The notes beneath the pieces were generated by a model. That model was not told the DNA's origin. It saw nothing but the letters and a program-made list of their open reading frames with translations, and searched no databases. 64,000 nucleotides of DNA, taken from contig CM066294.1 in assembly GCA_033816765.1 (NCBI GenBank), positions 1,550,001 through 1,614,000 on the forward strand, given 5' to 3'. The translations under genes and the position numbers were made by a program. Origin of the DNA: Nothopassalora personata (Eukaryota > Ascomycota > Dothideomycetes > Mycosphaerellales > Mycosphaerellaceae). Shown piece by piece: positions 43,732-55,800 of the stretch. The first letter of the stretch is position 1, and every line of letters starts with the position of its first letter.

Positions 43732-44724
43732 ATGTCTGGGAGAGACGCTACCCGGAGTCCGTCACGACAACAGCCACAGTCAACTGGCATCACGGAACGA
43801 ATGAGCGAAATGTCGATTACAGGAAGCAGCAAGAACAACAACACTCCTATGGGTATGCTGAACCCATTGGACCACCACCGTGCACCTAAGGTGTCTACGC
43901 CGGAGACGTTCGACGGGACCAAGGACAAACTGGAGGCTTTTCAACTGCAGGTTCAGTTGTACCTTCACTTCAACGCACACCAGTTTCAAGGCGAGGCCTC
44001 TAAGGTCTTGTACGCCGCATCCTTCCTACGAGGAAAAGCAGCTAGAGGATTCCGACCATACCTCAAGGACTGGCTACACAACCAGGGCGAGGGAGAAACA
44101 CCGAAAACGGAAACTCGAAAAATTTTCCACGACTACGACGAGTTTGAGACGAAACTCGATGATCTATACGGGATACCAAATGAGGAGGTATACGCCGACC
44201 GACATATCCGACAACTTCGACAGACTACTTCTGTAGCGCTGTACGCCTCAGAATTCCAAGGATATGCCGCCGACCTGGAATGGAACGACGCAGCTTTGCG
44301 ATCGCAGTTCTACCTCGGGCTGAAAGACAACGTCAAAGCCGAACTATCCCGAAACGCCAGCGTCGTTACGCTAGGGGCGATGATCAAGGCAGCAAAGGAG
44401 ATCGACGAAAGGCTCCAGGATTTGAGGTACGACCGATTCGTACAGCCTGGATACCAGAGACCCGCCGCGGGCGGAAGAGGGGGCTTCAAGGCCAGAAGTC
44501 AGGACCCTAATGGTTACGGAGACCCAATGGAATTGGACGTAACGGAACGTAGGACAGGAAGGGGGCTGAAGAGCAAAGGTTCCACCTGCTACGTATGTGG
44601 CGAGCAAGGCCACTTTGCAAGAAACTGCAAGAAGAAGAACATGGTTAGCCGCGAGTTCAACGCAATGATTCGCGAAGAGAATACATACCAGGAATGCGAG
44701 AACTTCTTCTCGAAATCTGCCTAG
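43732..44724 (+). CDS. gag: Gag (Ty3-type) of element C
   Basis: 330 residues from the ATG at 43732. Differs from the B copy by two residues (LQDLRYDRF in place of LQELRYDRH). Zinc knuckle CYVCGEQGHFARNC intact. Frame fully open. Confidence 0.9.
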   Translation: MSGRDATRSPSRQQPQSTGITERMSEMSITGSSKNNNTPMGMLNPLDHHRAPKVSTPETFDGTKDKLEAFQLQVQLYLHFNAHQFQGEASKVLYAASFLRGKAARGFRPYLKDWLHNQGEGETPKTETRKIFHDYDEFETKLDDLYGIPNEEVYADRHIRQLRQTTSVALYASEFQGYAADLEWNDAALRSQFYLGLKDNVKAELSRNASVVTLGAMIKAAKEIDERLQDLRYDRFVQPGYQRPAAGGRGGFKARSQDPNGYGDPMELDVTERRTGRGLKSKGSTCYVCGEQGHFARNCKKKNMVSREFNAMIREENTYQECENFFSKSA

Positions 44725-44751
44725 CAGAAACAACCTGAGGACAGCAAGGCA

Positions 44752-45337
44752 TCAAACAGCGGCTTCTTGATTTGATGACCTAGGACACAGAAGTCAACAC
44801 AACGACACGGGACAAATGACTATTGGATTCCACGACTTACGACGGATGGCCATCGGGCCACGAGAACGGAGAAGCGAGGCCGGCTCCAAGAAGATCGCTC
44901 TCGAGACCAGGGAAGTCCGACAGTTCGGGGTCGTTCGGATCGAACTCTGTGTTGGCGGCGAGGTGGGCTACTTCCTCGTCGACCCGGGAGTTATTCATGT
45001 TTCGAACCTCGCGATTGCGACGGATCCGCTGACGGAGAGCCTCGATCTTTCGGAAAATGTCTTCCGCGGAAATCTTGAGCCGCTCTATCTCCTGCTCGTC
45101 TGACTCGATCTTCTCTGTCAACTCTTCCACGACGCGGTCGAGTTTCTCGAGGGAGGAGGTGACACAAGGTTTCCCGAGGCGGGTGCAGTTGGCACAAGAC
45201 ATGATGGAAGAATCGGCAATGTAAACGCAGGGGCGCTGATTCCGGCAACAGTGGTCGCAAGGTTTAGAAGGAACAAAGGGATCAGCAAAGATTTTAGCAA
45301 GACGACGTTTTTTGCGCTGGGCGGAGGACGAAGACAT
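44752..45337 (-). CDS. Antisense Zn2Cys6-cluster / coiled-coil protein of element C
   Basis: Exon 44841-45337, intron 44780-44840, exon 44752-44779; 174 residues. One substitution from the B protein (SSIMS for FSIMS between cysteines 3 and 4); all six cluster cysteines, the coiled coil and the intron signals are kept. Conservation of the open frame in two independent insertions argues that it is a real gene. Confidence 0.72.
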
Positions 45338-45439
45338 GGTAAGAAAAGGGTGGTTGCGGAATTTGAATTTCGGAGGACAGGACTACTTATGACTAACGAC
45401 ACGTGATCGCTGGGGCATCGATCCTAGGGAGGGGGATGG

Positions 45440-45755
45440 TGTTACGGTCCGGTACGATCGTGCACGTGGAAGAACTTCATTCGTTGGGAATAGGGACACG
45501 CGCTGCCAATGAGCGGGCGCTCTTGTGTGACTCATAGCAGAGCGCTCTTAGTGCTCTACCGAGAGAGCAGGACAGACCGCGCCAAGACATGGCACTATAT
45601 AGACGACGCTCTTTTGCAAGTAGATAGGAGCTTCGTGCTCAACTCATTTTAAGTATACACCATATACTGTTTGGAACCACTACCTTCATAACTGATTGAG
45701 ACATCCCTGCAAAGATCCAAGCCCGAGTTGTGATAACGTACAGCGGTTCCTAACA
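45440..45755 (+). repeat. 3' LTR of element C
   Basis: 316 bp, reads the same as 43384-43699; preceded by the polypurine tract AGGGAGGGGGATGG. Confidence 0.92.
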
Positions 45756-45949
45756 GGCAGCAGCCGCCAAGAATTAGGTGACATTAATTAGTCACCTATA
45801 GTCTTTTCATAAGCAACCCCTTCAATTCTAGCTTAGACACATGCAATCTACTATCTGCTTTTAAAACACCTTTATAAGCCCATTTTATGACTTCTAACCA
45901 CTTGTAACGTAATAGTTATGAGCCCGACAGGCGCTTACTAACGTTCGCT

Positions 45950-48900
45950 GCATAAAACGAAGCCCTAGAGCAGATTTTGCATCGTTATTAAAAACTAGTA
46001 GGATCTATCATTATCCTATTAATAACCATTACACAGCAGTACAGTAACCCTAGTAGACCTATAGGAACTTTCATTAGGCCCATTAACACCGTTATAGCAA
46101 CTACCGAGACACCCGGTAGTACCGGTACTTTACCGCACGCTACTATCGTTCTTAAGAGTCATAACTAATAGGACAAGTTTAACCGTTAGTTAGAGCTCTA
46201 CGCTAAGTCTCTAAACATCTAGAAGTATGTAGATCCGAACGACACTATCGCCGAGCTAGTAGAGCCGGTGTTCTTAACGTTCGAATATATCTAATTAGCA
46301 TACACTACTAAAGACGCTACGGCGGTAGATAAAGAGCTTATTAAGCTCCGTTAGTCGGACGCTAAGCGTAGGCAGCGGATGTATAACATCTTTACCGTAG
46401 TAAGGTCTAAACTAGTTACCTACCTAATCCGTACTACTACGGAGCTAGGCTAAGAGCTTATACATAGGAAATGCACTCGTAGAGGTAAGTACTAGGCTCT
46501 AAAGACATAGTATAGACTAGACGACATGCTACGTAAGCGACAACTTACACTAGAGCTAAATAGGCTTTAGAAGAGCTAAGCCCGAAGGATTAACGACTAG
46601 TGCTTAGACTAGCTAGTATTGTAGACTAAGATGCTAGATTATAACTACGCTAAGTACGGAGACCTAGCACGACACTTCTTACTCGCAATATAGTAGAAGT
46701 AAGCTCCTACCTATAGAGCATTACTGTATAACGAGTGGAAGCGTAATAAGCTCTCTCTTAGCAAACTTACTAAGCGATACCTCAAATAGATACGCGATAC
46801 TACCCTAGTTACTAATAGCGGTCGATTAGTCTTTATAACCTTCGTAGGCGAGCTATTAGCCGAACACGATCCTCTAGAAGTCCTACCGACCCTAGTACCT
46901 ATAGTAGGCATAGGGGGTAGGAACAACAATAACACGCGTAGCCGTAGCCGCGGCGACAAGAGCCGTAACCGTAGTAATAAGGACAATAAGAGCAGTAATA
47001 AGCTAAGCGGCTACTAGAACATTACCGGCGAGCCTAAGGAGAGTTGTTATAAGAACCTCTATTTATGCGATATAGTTAACCCTAAGAAGCGTCTATTAAA
47101 GGATTAGCGCTCTAAGTAGTAGAAGAAGTGCTAGAAGCACTTTATTAATTACTGCTTAGGCGATAATAGTAAACGCTTACTAGGCGTATTAAACCGTAAT
47201 AGGCGCACGGATAAGGAACGAGATAAGGCAATTGCTAAGGGTAAGGCCGCACCGTACGGCTTCACTAGTCTTACTATCCTTTCGAGCTCGATAAGCTAAT
47301 TAAGCTTCAACTTTAGGGATTGCTAGGTATACGATAACTGCTCGGACACCTATGTTATTAATTACTATAACTAGTAGGGCGTAGAATTCATTATAGAGCG
47401 CCTAACTATATTATTAATCTAAGCCGGAACTACGACATTCCCTATTGCCGTATTAGGCAAGGTTCGCATAAAGATAGAGGGGATACTATTCACCCTATTA
47501 GATGTAGCCTATTGCCTAGGCTTTTATGTGAACGTTATCTCTTACTTACGTATAGAGACGGCTAGACTTTAGTAGCACGGACGCACTAATTTAGTCTATT
47601 ACAATAATAAGAAATTAATGGACCTGCACCGCCCTACTAACACAATCCCCTTCTTTAAGGTGGTTACACCGCCTTAGTTAGAGATAGTCTACAAATAGCT
47701 ATCGAGTAATAATGGGAGCATTCTACTAAAGATTACTAAGAAGCAGCGTACAGCGCACTTTATTAGCACAATTAGTAAGGGTAATACTATCTAAACACCG
47801 CCTATTTAGGACTCTAACGGCGACCGTACCGTTATAGTAGTAATAAATAGCATAGGGGGTACTAAAGGTGCAGTAACGTCTAGTAGGACCCCTATTAAAC
47901 ACCGTAAGCTCTTAGGCCGCTAGTGGCACTAAATCTTCGGCTATATTAGCGCTGAACGTATTAACTAGCTTCCGTTTAGAGTTAAGGGGGTGGTTATTAA
48001 CCCTAATGCACCTAAGGCACCCCTTACTGCACATTATAGAGCATGTAGCCTAGCTAAGGCACATAAAGTGTTTAATAGGACTAAGCTAATTAGGGCAATA
48101 ACTCCCTATAGGCACGTAGCTATAGATTTAGCTAAGTTCACACTAGCATACAATAGTAATCGTTACCTAGTTCATTTCTACGATTTAGATACCTATAGGC
48201 ACTTTCAATTCACTATTAAGAATAGGGACTAACTATTAGTATTAGCTTGCTTCAATAGCCTACTTAGCTTCATTAATTTCATTAGGCGTAGGTTTGTTTG
48301 CTTCTATAGCGATAATAAAGCAGCTATTAGCATAGCCTTCCGCTTAACTATTAATAACAATTAAATTAAGTGGCACAACACTACTAACTACGCGTCTAAC
48401 TAGGACCTAGTAGAACGAGCGGGCGGCGTTATTATTACGATGTCTCGCACAATCCGCATTTATACTCGCCTACCTAAAAAGCTCTAGAATGAATGCATAG
48501 TAGCTACCGTCTACATTCTCTAGCGGTTACTAATCCAATTAAAAGGCTAGAAGACTCCCTTCGAATTAGCAATAGGTAGGGTACTAAATGTGGGCTATAT
48601 AGTAGTATACGGCTGCCTAGCCTACGTGTACATTCATAGCACTACTTAACTAGGTAAGACTAAGAAGCTTAAAGAACGAGCACTTATCGGATACCTTATA
48701 GGCTACGACTCTACTAACATCTATAGGGTGTAGGACCTATCGAAAGATAGGGTTATACGGGTAAAGGACGTCCTCTTTAATAAGACTACGTTCTACGACC
48801 TATCAATTCTTACTACTAGTTACTCAACCCCTATTAAGAACATCGTAATAGTAGAACCGGCTAAAGAGCCTAAACAGTACTACGACCTGTATGTAGCTTA

Positions 48901-51330
48901 CTATAAGTAGGACATAGTATAGGCCAAGGGGGTGGAAGAATAGGCTTAATAGTAGCCGCTCTATTAAAACCCTCGTTAACACGCCTATTAACAATTACTA
49001 CTTAGGCATAAACCATACCAGCCATAACACCGAGCGCTAGCAACATTTAACTAACCTAAAGGTAATAGTAGTTTCTAGCCACTTAATTAGCTATTAACAA
49101 ATGACGCTATAACCCCTACACTTTCACGAGACTAGGTTAAATCCGGGGTCGAACTAGCGACTAATAAGAGCATAGAGAACTCTAACTACAACAATAACGC
49201 GGTAAATAACAGTAACGCGTCTAAACAATAGTACATTAACATACTGTAACAGCAGTTAATAGATGCCCTTATAGAGGAAGATCGTGAGGAGCTTATAGTA
49301 GATGCTTTGACGACTTTAAATGTCGCTACCGCTCCGCCTATAATCTCCTTCGAAGAACTTAGCTAAATGGATGACTTTTCCGCTAATACTAATTACGCCC
49401 TTACCGGATCCGGTAAGAGACTTAGAACGGCCTACTTCTACCATGCTCTACACAATATTATAGTTACTAACGTTATTATTAGCTAGATAGCGGGCATCCG
49501 CTAGAGACCTCGTTATCTAGGCCGTAAGTACTACGATGTCCTTCGATCCGAACGCACACGCGACTTCTCTCCTCTACGCCGTGTTAACACTATTACGTCG
49601 ATGCACCGCGATAACCTTCCGCCCGAACCTCTAAACTACCGTACCGCTATAAAGCACCGCTTCGCCTAATAATAGCGTAAAGCTATAGCTAAGGAGTTTG
49701 CTAAGGCAATCTCTACTAGCACATTCAAATAGGTAACTTAGTAAGAGAAGGATTATAATGCTTAGTAAGAAGAGGAGGGACTTTAGCTACTACTGCCGCT
49801 AAAGTGGGTGTACAAGTATAAGCTAGATAAGCATAGCATACTAAAGAGCTTTAAGGCCCGGCTATACGTAAGAGGCGATCTATAGGGCACACACTTAGAT
49901 ACATACGCCGCTATACTACTAGTAAGCATGTTCCGCCTCTACTGTACTATAGCCGCGAGCTTCGACCTAGAAGCTAAACAGTTTAATGTTATGAATGCCT
50001 TTCTAAATTCGGACCTACCGTACACTATGTACCTACAACTACCTCCTAGAATCGACCGACTATCGGATGGATCTAGCTATGCTCTTAAACTAGTTAAGGC
50101 TCTCTACGGACTTAAGGAATCCCCTCTCCTTTAGTACAACTCCCTTACTGCAACGCTCTCCTCTTTAGGCCTAGTTCCCCTATTAGACTCTAAGTGCATC
50201 TATTATAACGATAAGGTTATGTTCTTCTTCTACGTAGACGACCTAGTTATGCTCTACTATCGTAAGAATAAGGCCTATACGGCATATATTAAGTAATAGC
50301 TTCTTAACGTATACGAGATGCACGAGCTCGGAGATCTAACCTAGTTCTTAGGAATTAAGGTAACACGAGACCGGTAAAAGAGACTACTATAGCTCTTATA
50401 AGAGGACTACATAGAGAAGCTCGCCGCTAAGTTTAGCATATCTACTAGCGCACGTAAGACTAATGTGCTAGTAGATTAACACCTCGACTAGACGGTGCCC
50501 GAGGGTTACGTCGTAGACGCTATAAAGATCCTTACGTACTAACAACGCATTAGGTCTCTAAACTTCGTAGTAACGTATACACGCCTAGACATCGCCTTTT
50601 CCCTGTCTATGCTCTCGTAGTACCTAACTAAGCTAACGGACACACATCTAAAGCTTACGGATTAGTGCTTACGCTACCTCCTAGAGACTAAGAACCTCTA
50701 CCTTATATATGGCGCTAGTAAGTACATTACTAGCCTACATAGTTAGCCTAAACATCTCGGTAAGAACTATAAATTCTTTAGCGTATTAGATGCCTCCTAC
50801 GGCATAAACGTCGATAGAACTAGCTCTAGCGGATGGATCTTTATGCTATTCGGCGGACTAGTCGATTATAAAGCCTCTAAGTAGATTACTGTTACTAAGT
50901 CCTTAACCGAAGCCGAACTCCTTAGCCTATTATAAGCGGCATTAGAGCTAATCTAGTAGGAACGTATCTTCGCCGAGATCTATCTCGAGTTTAACTAGTG
51001 TATACACCTGTACTATGATAACACCTAGACCATTCGACTTGTTAACTAGTAAGGGCAAAAGCTTAACACTAAGCTACGCTATGTTAATATCTATTACTAT
51101 TAGCTCCGCTAGAGAGACTAACGAGGAGATATCGAGATTCGGTATCTTAATACTAACGATATACCTATAGATAGGCTTACTAAGCTGCTACTACTATAAA
51201 AGCATAAGCACTTCGTGAAGCTACTTAACATAGCTAAGGAAGGCGTAGATCCACGCTCCTTAGCGCCTACTGTAGATGCTAACACTAGCCGCATTACCTT
51301 AGGAGGTAATGATAACGCTTAAGATGCGTA
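45950..51330 (+). pseudogene. Dead gag-pol of Copia element D
   Basis: Stop-riddled frames keep the Copia order: gag; pre-integrase and integrase start (47990-48232, ACSLAKAHKVFNRTKLIRAI then FTLAYNSNRYLVHFYDLDTY); RVT_2 reverse transcriptase (49928-50330, FDLEAKQFNVMNAFLN, later FFFYVDDLVM near 50225); RNase H (about 50780-50940, RTSSSGWIFMLFGG then SLTEAELLSL). TAG and TAA replace expected Gln and Trp codons, the mark of RIP. Integrase preceding reverse transcriptase assigns it to Copia. Confidence 0.8.
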
Positions 51331-52684
51331 GGCCTACTATACTAGTAGCTCTTCTCGACAGTTACTAGCACTAGGCTTTAACTATAGGACTCCTCTTCTC
51401 GGCGCATTACAGTATACACGACATAGTAATTAGCTACTACTAAGCGCTGCTTCTATTATGCCTCTCCTTCCGCATTCGGATAGATGCGACTTCCCTTTTA
51501 TCCTTTTTATGCTAAAATAGGAAGGAACTAGCAGCAGGACTGTATAAAAACACCTCTTTAGTTCTAAACCCTTCCTCTTTCTTCAACTAACATAGACCGG
51601 TAGAGGCTATATAGTATGTTCGGTACTACTATCTCCTCTACCGGCTCCGCACTACCGCCTAGCGCCGCTAGCGCCGCCACCGCTAGAGCAAGCGTCCACT
51701 ATTCACCGGCGCTACCCTAGTACTATTATTACTAGGTGTTTCTCGGACTCCTATTAGCCCATAGCAAAAGGACCGGAAACGCCCCTATTACTAGTAGCGG
51801 TGCAGCGCATAAGCACCTACAACGGCGTAGCTAATCATAGGCGCCGAAACACTATTAACCTCGCTACTAGTAGCATTACTATCACCACCTCCGTTACTAT
51901 ATTACAACGATCGTTATAACATTATCGATGCCTCTATTATCGTTCTTACCTTACTTAGAGACAGCATCTCCACCCGCTAGGCGTACAGTACCTATAGTAC
52001 TACCGTCGCTAGGATCACCCTTACCCTAAGTAAAAAGATAAGGTCTTTATAAGCTATGAAGACCTTTTATTAGGCAAAAGAGTTCCTACTAGGACGTAGC
52101 TAAATAGTAATCTCTACCTAAGGTAGGAAGCGGAGTTCTCTAAGACCGTAACCGAAGTTATATGTACGCGGTTATTAGATAGTAGCAAGGCACCCCAATT
52201 GCCGAAGCAATAGCGTACTATGACACCTAGAATTTTAATTAAGAATAATAGAGCGGACATTAAAGCGGACGATAGGCTAAGCAATAAATTCAGCAGATAT
52301 AATAACCCCTAGGACTCGAACCTACAACCTCACATGTCCGTTAAAATGCAGGGAGATAGCACGCCTTACCGTTCAGTGCTATAAGAACAGCTTAGCTACC
52401 CTACCGGACAAGATTCACATCGTTCAGAACCTATTATATAGGTTAACTATAGTATAAGGGACTTAGTAAGATTGTAAATAGGGATATAAGGCTAGGACAA
52501 TAGCCTTACCTAAAACGCTAACTTAGCGCCCTACTGTATAGCTTACAATAGAGCTCTAATAAGCACGTAGTAACGAAGCCTAACGTCATAAGGTGAGTGG
52601 GTAGGGTGATAGGTAATAGATGGGGTACACGCGATTATATGCGATTAGCTTATTCACCTATAAGCCGCACGAGCTAAGGGGGTG
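51331..52684. other. Extra 3' segment of element D with a tRNA-like stretch
   Basis: Lies between the dead RNase H and the right LTR. Holds a TATAAAA near 51542, GC-rich CCGCTAGCGCC-type sequence near 51650 and the tRNA-like stretch at 52305-52395. No coding frame. It may be a further nested insertion whose ends I could not find. Confidence 0.4.
52305..52395 (-). repeat. tRNA-like sequence with pol III A and B boxes (SINE-like)
   Basis: On the - strand TAGCACTGAACGGTAAGGCG (52362-52381) resembles an A box and GGTTCGAGTCC (52312-52322) matches the B box, spaced as in a tRNA. The T-stem pairs at four of five positions; acceptor and anticodon stems do not pair, so it is not a functional tRNA. 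Could be a tRNA-derived SINE fragment. Confidence 0.4.
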
Positions 52685-52890
52685 TATTACGATCTAAGCG
52701 TACACCGGCGCTACAGCCTAATTAAACCTAAGGTAGCAGCCGCTAAGAATCAGGTAACATTAATTAGTTACCTACAGCCTTTTTATAAGCAGCCCCTTCA
52801 ATTCTAGCTTAGACACATGTAATCTACTATCTACTTTTAAAACACCTTTATGAGCCCATTTTATAACTTCTAACCACTTGTAACGTGATA
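52685..52890 (+). repeat. Right LTR of element D
   Basis: 206 bp, TATTACG..CGTGATA (unmutated form inferred from the left LTR's TGTCACG start). Followed by target duplication AAATC. Confidence 0.85.
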
Positions 52891-52895
52891 AAATC

Positions 52896-55800
52896 AAGTG
52901 GTATAGGTGTCTTAACTTCTAAAATAGGCTCTATTTTAAGGGTTCTAATGCTTATGTTCTAGTATTCTAGGATGTAGTCGTACCCTAGTATAGTGGTTAA
53001 AGGGTAACTAACTAAGCTAAGGGGCTACCTAGTAAGGAGATTAACGGCGGTGCGAAGTGGATTGTAAAAGAGAGGGTTACTAGAAGGATTGAGAAATTAG
53101 ATATAGGCTATATTCGCGCTAAGCATATAAGGTTATTACGTCATAAGTACGTGTGACCGTTAGGTGAGCTTTGCTACGAGTTGTAGGCCTTATATTATTC
53201 TTAGAAGTCCTTTAGTCCTCTCTAGTTGTAAAGGCAGGGTGTCCTTAGACCCTAGCTAAATAAATTGCGAGTGTTCATTTTAGAAGTAAAGTGAAGATAG
53301 CACCCCCTAGCTAGTAAAGCGAGGGTATACCTATTTGCTAATCTCCCAAATTGAGGTGATTAACAAACCGCTAGTGCTATTAAGGAGTTAGGACCTTAGT
53401 TAGACCGTCCGCGGCTATCTCCTATATCCTTATCTAGCTAATTTTAAGACGTCCTACTTAGTACTATTCCCTAAGCTAGCATTGTTAGACGTCTACATGC
53501 CTTATCTTAGTATCAATTCTGCTATTTAGGGTCTTAACAATCCTTATAGTCTGCTAGTTATTATAGTATAGCAGTATCCGATTCTCCAATTTGAGGGTAA
53601 CTGCACTAAAGAGCCTATCCCACCATAGGACCTCTAAGGCGGCGTAACTAAGGGCATACAGCTCTAATTTAGTGCTTAATTTCGTGACTATTCCCTACTT
53701 AACTGCTCTCCAGTCGATAATCCCCTTAAAAAGGAAAAAGACAAAGGCCTTACTTAATCTACGAGTTTCCTTGTCGTCGGCAAATAAGGCATCTAAGGCC
53801 CTATAGAATTCTAGTAGCGTTAAGTCCGAGGGTTCAGGTAGGCCGTAGTACTTAATCGAATAATCTGTAGTGTAGAGAAGGTATTGAATTAAGTGTCTTA
53901 CTGCCCTAAGAGCCTCCTTTGTAGGGTTAGTTAGGTACTAAGAAAGAAGAGAGACTAAAAAGGATATATTAGGGCGCGTTTCTACTACTGCGAAGTTCAC
54001 CGATCCTACTTAGGACCTGTAAACGTTAATCTCTTCCGTAGTGGCCTAAAGTTCATTTCTAAGGCCGACATATCCCCCTAGTAGGGGAGTTTCAATCCTC
54101 TTCTCCGGTCTTAAGATACCGTAGCGATAACTAATCTTCTCAATATAGGCCTTCTAATTAAGTTTAAGGATCCGCTGTTAACGATTGCGAGTAATGTGAA
54201 TCCCGTAGAACTATTTAATAGGTCCTATTACCTTCATCTCGTATTTGTTAGTTAGTCCTTAAACAAGCTTCTTAGCTCTTAATTCGGATTTTAAGGGCCA
54301 AGTGAAGTAAATATTATCTATATAGAAGAAAACTAGGACTAAAAATTCCCTATTAATAAAGAGACAGTCCGTAACTTTAGATAGGCCGAGGTCGTTAAGG
54401 GTGTTTTTAAGCTCTAAATACTATAGCAGAGGGGACTCCTTAAATCCGTAAAGGGCTTTATAGCACCTTAGAAGTTTTCCTTCCTTCTTGAATCCTTTAG
54501 GGGCATACATGTATACTAGCGATAGCATAGGGGCATTAAGAAACGCGTTTACGGCGTCTATCTATAGTGTCTCAAGGTCAAAATAGGCCACTAGGGCCAT
54601 TATATACCTAAAGAGTCTTACATAAAGGGTTGCTACGTAAGTTTCCCCTATAGCGTCCTTTTAATCGCCTCGAGCGCACACTCGAGCCTTGCATTTTAGG
54701 AGTTCTGCGTTTTGGTTGAGCTTGTATTTCTATACCTAAGTTATTAACGTTATCGGGTGTCCTGCTGCTTCGACCTTATTATACTAAGACAGGGTGTTTG
54801 TCGTAAATTGCTTCTCAAATTCTTCAACACTTGCTACCCTAAATGCTTCCCTATAAGGGTGTGTATTAAGGTCCTTCTATTGCTTTAGTTCAGGGGGTAG
54901 TGTGTTCCCTATTCCGGTTGTTTTAGACGATATAGTTAAGGTATTACTCTCTTAAGGTCCCTTCGAGAGAGTAGCTAAGACTTTAATCCTCTTAATAGTA
55001 AGAATCGAGTATACTCGTTCTTCGTCGTACCTCGGTTTCTTGTTCTAATAGATTGTGTCGTAGATATCCTTAGAGTCTAGAATTTTAGGTCTAGGTCTAA
55101 TTAATCCTCTTAACTTATATATATCCCCTAGAGGAACGAATGGTCTAAATAGCTAGAGTTGGGTTTCTGGACCTATTTGCGGATCTGGTTGTAAAGTTTA
55201 GGGGTGTATCTATTAATAATTAAATTCCGATTCCCTTATTTTAATCGGATTATTATATGGGATTTCCTTATCTACCTCTTCTTAAGGTATACTGTCCCCT
55301 ACCCCCTAAGCTTAAGGGGTAGTCGAAAGGTTAATTGTTAATAGCAATTCCTTAAATTGTCCCTTATAGGCTAGCCTTAGAGGTTCTACGTTATATAGAA
55401 GTCTCTCGTTATCTTAAATAGCTAGTCCGAGGTTAACGTCGTATAGGCCCTCGTACCTCAACTTCTTATTAAAGGTAACATCCCTAGATCTTATAACTTG
55501 TCTATAGGATAGTATCTAGATTCGGTAGATGTTGTAACCTTCAAATCCAACTAAGTAACCGATGTAGCATCGAGAATCCATTTTGTAGGCGCGTAGGCGT
55601 TCTTTCTTATTCGTCTTATAAGCGTATGCCCTAGAACCTATTTTATAGATGTAAGCAAGGCTTGGCTTAATGCCCGTAGCTGCTTCAAATAGGGTCCTCT
55701 AGCCTAACTTCTTAGATGGTGTTCTATTTATAAGGTAAGCAGCTGTTATAACGATCTTAGGCTATAGGTTTGAAGGTAGGTCTACTAACAATGTCAATGC

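Larger units (their letters stand above)
43384..45755 (+). mobile_element. Element C: young gag-only LTR retrotransposon inside element D's left LTR
   Basis: 2372 bp with target duplication GGCAG (43379-43383 and 45756-45760). LTRs 43384-43699 and 45440-45755 (316 bp). Same plan as A and B. U3 and antisense gene match B; the downstream LTR half (GGAACCACTACCTTCATAAC) matches A. No RIP damage, although the surrounding D and E are heavily mutated. Confidence 0.92.
43332..52890 (+). mobile_element. Element D: RIP-mutated Copia LTR retrotransposon nested in E
   Basis: LTRs are 206 bp: the left is split (43332-43383 and 45761-45914) by insertion of element C, the right is 52685-52890. Target duplication AAATC flanks it (43327-43331 and 52891-52895). 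After the left LTR comes GTTATGAGCCCGACAGGCGC, complementary to the anticodon half of initiator tRNA-Met, the primer type used by Copia. A CTAAGGGGGTG polypurine tract precedes the right LTR. Without C it is about 7.2 kb, long for Copia; 51330-52680 is extra sequence. Confidence 0.88.

Noticed and set aside
52305..52395. Functional tRNA gene
   Set aside because: B box is good but acceptor and anticodon stems do not pair.
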